Assembly (NCBI GenBank): GCA_023265355.1
Contig: JAHFTZ010000084.1
Span: 1 to 8,077 of the forward strand
Length of the DNA: 8,077 bases
Reading direction: 5' to 3'
DNA from: Terriglobus sp.
GTDB taxonomy: Bacteria > Acidobacteriota > Terriglobia > Terriglobales > Acidobacteriaceae
The position numbers and the translations under genes were made by a program. Below, one piece after another: positions 5,951 to 8,077 of this stretch; the first letter of the stretch is position 1; every line of letters starts with the position of its first letter. A model generated the notes under the pieces. That model saw nothing but the letters and a program-made list of their open reading frames with translations. It was not told the origin of the DNA and ran no database searches.

Positions 5951-7632
5951 TCGTAGCTCGAATCTTGATCTTCCGGATGTTTTAGATCCCACAACGGACG
6001 TGCGCTCGTTGCCGTCGGCTGAATTGCAAAGTTGTAACCGGGCGGAGGCGAAGTCGTCGCCCATTCGAGGGTCCAGGCGTCCCACGGATCGGGTCCGGCC
6101 TCTTTCCCACGGAAGTACGAATGCACGAGGTTATAAACGAAGATCAGCGTGGCAACTCCCTGCACGATCGCACCAATACCGACGATGAAGTTCCATAGCT
6201 CCCAGCCTCTTCCAGCCTCGTACGTGTAGATGCGGCGTGGCATACCGAGCAGCCCGGGGATGTGCATGAAATCGAAGGTGAGATGGAAGCCAATAACGAA
6301 CAGCCAGAAGTGCCACTTACCGAGTCGCTCGCTCATCATCCGGCCCGTCATCTTCGGATACCAGTAATAAAAGGCAGCGAACAGGGAGAACATAATTCCG
6401 CCAACGATGACGTAGTGAAAGTGAGCAACGACGAAATAGGACGCGCTGAGTTGCCAATCGAAGGGAGCCGCCGACAACATGATGCCTGTCAATCCTGCCA
6501 CCAGAAACTGAAACAGGAACCCGACGGAGAACAACATGGGAACGCTGTAGATGACCTTTCCGCCCCAGATCGTCGCAAGCCAGTTGAACATCTTGATGCC
6601 CGTTGGGACCGAAACCACCATCGTAGCGAAGACGAAGAAGGTGTTTCCCGCAGGCCCCATACCTACCGTGAACATATGATGAGCCCAGACGCTCAGGCTC
6701 ACAAAACCGATGCCTACCGAAGCAGCCACCATCGCTGGATATCCGAAGATAGCCTTTCTTGAAAAAACCGGAACAATCTCATTAATGAAAGCGAAGGTGG
6801 GAAGGATGAGGATATAGACCTCCGGATGTCCGAAGATCCAGAAGAAGTGCATCCAGAGAACGGCAGAGCCGCCAGCCTGTGTGTCGAAGAAATGAGAACC
6901 GAGATATCGATCGAGACACAACATGATCTGCGCCGCAGACAAGGGACTGACCACGACGAAGACCATGCAACTGGCAACCGTGTAAAGCCACACCAGCAGA
7001 GGCATACGCATCAGCGTCATGCCTTTGCAGCGCATACAGAACGCGGTGGCCACGATGTTGACAGCAGTACCTGTCGTACCAATGCCACTCAGCAGAACAG
7101 CAAGTGTCCAGTAATCGGTGCTGTGTCCCGGCGAAAAAACCTTTGAGGTAAGAGGCGCATACGCGAACCATCCGACATCGGGAGCCGACCCTGCTCCATA
7201 AAGACCGCTGCCTGCAAAATAGCTCAGGTAAAGCAGCACGCCACCAAAGGCAGAGAGCCAGAAGCTGAACGCATTCAACCGCGGAAATGCCATGTCGCGA
7301 GCACCGATCATCAGCGGGATCAGGTAGTTTCCGAAGCCGAACAATACTGGCACAGCCACAAAAAAAATCATCGTGGTGCCGTGCATGGTAAACAACCGGT
7401 TAAAGGTCTGCGGACTGACGAAGTGGTTATTGGGCACCGCGAGCTGAATGCGCATTAGCATCGCCTGCACACCGGCGACTACGAGAAAAAGCAGAGCGTA
7501 GACGATGTACATCAAGCCGATCTTCTTATGATCGACCGTCGTCAGCCACTGATAAACCAACCCCGGGCCCGGCGGGTGAGCGGACGGATCCGTGACATCA
7601 ATTGCTTCAAGAGCTGTGGTCGAAGTCGCCAT
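5947..7632 (-). CDS. ctaD: Cytochrome c oxidase subunit I (caa3 type, A1-like)
   Basis: A 561-residue catalytic subunit of full length, with twelve helices expected. It reduces oxygen to water and pumps protons. Visible ligands are His84 for haem a (MHGTT), His269 for CuB with the linked Tyr273 (GHPEVY), His318 and His319 for CuB (WAHHMF), and His404 for haem a3 with His406 for haem a (VAHFHY). The D-channel residues are all present: Asn102, Asp113 and Asn120, ending at Glu271 of the HPEVY motif. The K-channel lysine is Lys347 in PTGIK. This places the enzyme in the A1-like group with two complete proton channels. The start is the ATG at 7630-7632, with a weak GGGAAAG about ten bases upstream. 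It lies 25 bases after ctaC and overlaps ctaE by 4 bases. The polar C-terminal tail after residue 510 is typical of the family. Confidence 0.97.
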   Translation of the reverse strand: MATSTTALEAIDVTDPSAHPPGPGLVYQWLTTVDHKKIGLMYIVYALLFLVVAGVQAMLMRIQLAVPNNHFVSPQTFNRLFTMHGTTMIFFVAVPVLFGFGNYLIPLMIGARDMAFPRLNAFSFWLSAFGGVLLYLSYFAGSGLYGAGSAPDVGWFAYAPLTSKVFSPGHSTDYWTLAVLLSGIGTTGTAVNIVATAFCMRCKGMTLMRMPLLVWLYTVASCMVFVVVSPLSAAQIMLCLDRYLGSHFFDTQAGGSAVLWMHFFWIFGHPEVYILILPTFAFINEIVPVFSRKAIFGYPAMVAASVGIGFVSLSVWAHHMFTVGMGPAGNTFFVFATMVVSVPTGIKMFNWLATIWGGKVIYSVPMLFSVGFLFQFLVAGLTGIMLSAAPFDWQLSASYFVVAHFHYVIVGGIMFSLFAAFYYWYPKMTGRMMSERLGKWHFWLFVIGFHLTFDFMHIPGLLGMPRRIYTYEAGRGWELWNFIVGIGAIVQGVATLIFVYNLVHSYFRGKEAGPDPWDAWTLEWATTSPPPGYNFAIQPTATSARPLWDLKHPEDQDSSYE

Positions 7633-7657
7633 GTGTGCTTTGCTTTCCCGTAGCTGT

Positions 7658-8077
7658 TTAGTGAAGCGTCGTGAGATAAGCGGTGATCGTGTCCAGGTCG
7701 TGATCGTTCAAATGCATCGAAGGCATCAAGGATCCGGGCTTCATCTCGTTCGGGTCCGCGATCCACTTTCGGAGATTCTCGGGTGTGTTCTTAATGGGCC
7801 CTGAACCGATGGTGTCCCGGTCCGCGAGGTGGGTCAGGTCAGGTCCGAAGCGTCCGTTCGCAGAAGTGCCTGCGACGGTATGGCAACTCATGCACGCAGT
7901 CCGCAGGAACGTTGCCCTGCCCTCTTGCGCGAGGGAGTTGCCGACGATTTCCCGCGCAGGGATCTGTTGCTGCTTTTTCACCCAGGCGGCAAAGTCGGAC
8001 GGAGAATCGGCCTGAACTCGAAGCAGCATCTTGGCATGCTGGGTTCCGCAGTACTGCGCACATTGACCGAGATACAG
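7658..8077 (-). CDS. ctaC: Cytochrome c oxidase subunit II with fused cytochrome c domain, C-terminal part
   Basis: The frame is open from the window edge (8077) to the TAA at 7658-7660 and encodes the last 139 residues. The N-terminal membrane helices and most of the cupredoxin domain are outside the window. The fragment begins inside the CuA site: GQCAQYCGTQHAKM holds both bridging cysteines (Cys6, Cys10), His14 and Met17, numbering from the edge. The Glu usually found between the cysteines is Gln here, as I recall for many caa3 enzymes. A monohaem cytochrome c domain follows, with CMSCH at 62-66, FGPDL at 77-81 and likely axial Met118 in SLMPSM. This fused domain defines the caa3 type: it accepts electrons from the bc side and passes them to CuA. 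The ATG at 8027-8029 is internal and is not a start. The gene heads the visible part of the operon. Confidence 0.96.
   Translation of the reverse strand: MYLGQCAQYCGTQHAKMLLRVQADSPSDFAAWVKKQQQIPAREIVGNSLAQEGRATFLRTACMSCHTVAGTSANGRFGPDLTHLADRDTIGSGPIKNTPENLRKWIADPNEMKPGSLMPSMHLNDHDLDTITAYLTTLH

Larger units (their letters stand above)
678..8077 (-). other. Respiratory operon: caa3 oxidase plus bc complex, upstream end missing
   Basis: Eight genes run in the same direction with gaps of 25, 35, 43 and 13 bases and overlaps of 4 (ctaD/ctaE), 4 (membrane protein/dihaem cytochrome) and 13 bases (Rieske/cytochrome b). No terminator-like hairpin with a T-run was seen in any gap. The promoter must lie beyond 8077. 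The order runs from the oxygen-reducing end to the quinol-oxidising end, with CtaG last. Neither haem a synthesis genes (ctaA, ctaB) nor Sco genes are in the window. Confidence 0.8.

Overview
The window is a compact piece of a bacterial chromosome. Nearly every base is coding, and GC content is moderately high, which explains the many long antisense shadow frames. On the plus strand, positions 1-684 hold the C-terminal part of an S9-family serine peptidase, closest to oligopeptidase B. Everything else, 678-8077, is one co-directional minus-strand gene cluster for aerobic respiration. It is cut at its upstream end by the window edge. No stretch over 50 bases lacks a gene, and I see no RNA genes, mobile elements, CRISPR arrays or long repeats.

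Read in transcription order (high to low coordinates), the cluster is: ctaC (caa3-type oxidase subunit II with a fused cytochrome c domain, partial), ctaD (subunit I), ctaE (subunit III), a 286-residue multi-pass membrane protein in the position usually held by subunit IV, a dihaem c-type cytochrome lipoprotein, a Rieske iron-sulfur protein, a cytochrome b fused to a C-terminal cytochrome c domain, and a caa3-type CtaG assembly factor. Gaps are 43 bases or less, and three junctions overlap (two ATGA overlaps of 4 bases and one of 13 bases), so a single translationally coupled operon is likely.

Together these genes could carry electrons from quinol to oxygen. Quinol would be oxidised at the cytochrome b/Rieske pair. 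Electrons would then pass through up to four c-type haems (one on cytochrome b, two on the lipoprotein, one on CtaC) to CuA, haem a and the haem a3/CuB centre of CtaD. CtaG would help install CuB. Having both complexes in one operon with all c haems tethered suggests a III-IV supercomplex without a freely diffusing cytochrome c. That is an inference.

The gene order (bc-type genes joined to a caa3 oxidase with a CtaG at the end), the b6-like cytochrome b carrying a c domain and the GC level point to Acidobacteriota or a neighbouring phylum. This assignment rests on remembered gene order, not on a search, and is only moderately secure. The least understood gene is the 286-residue membrane protein at 4455-5315, which is the best candidate for something undescribed.
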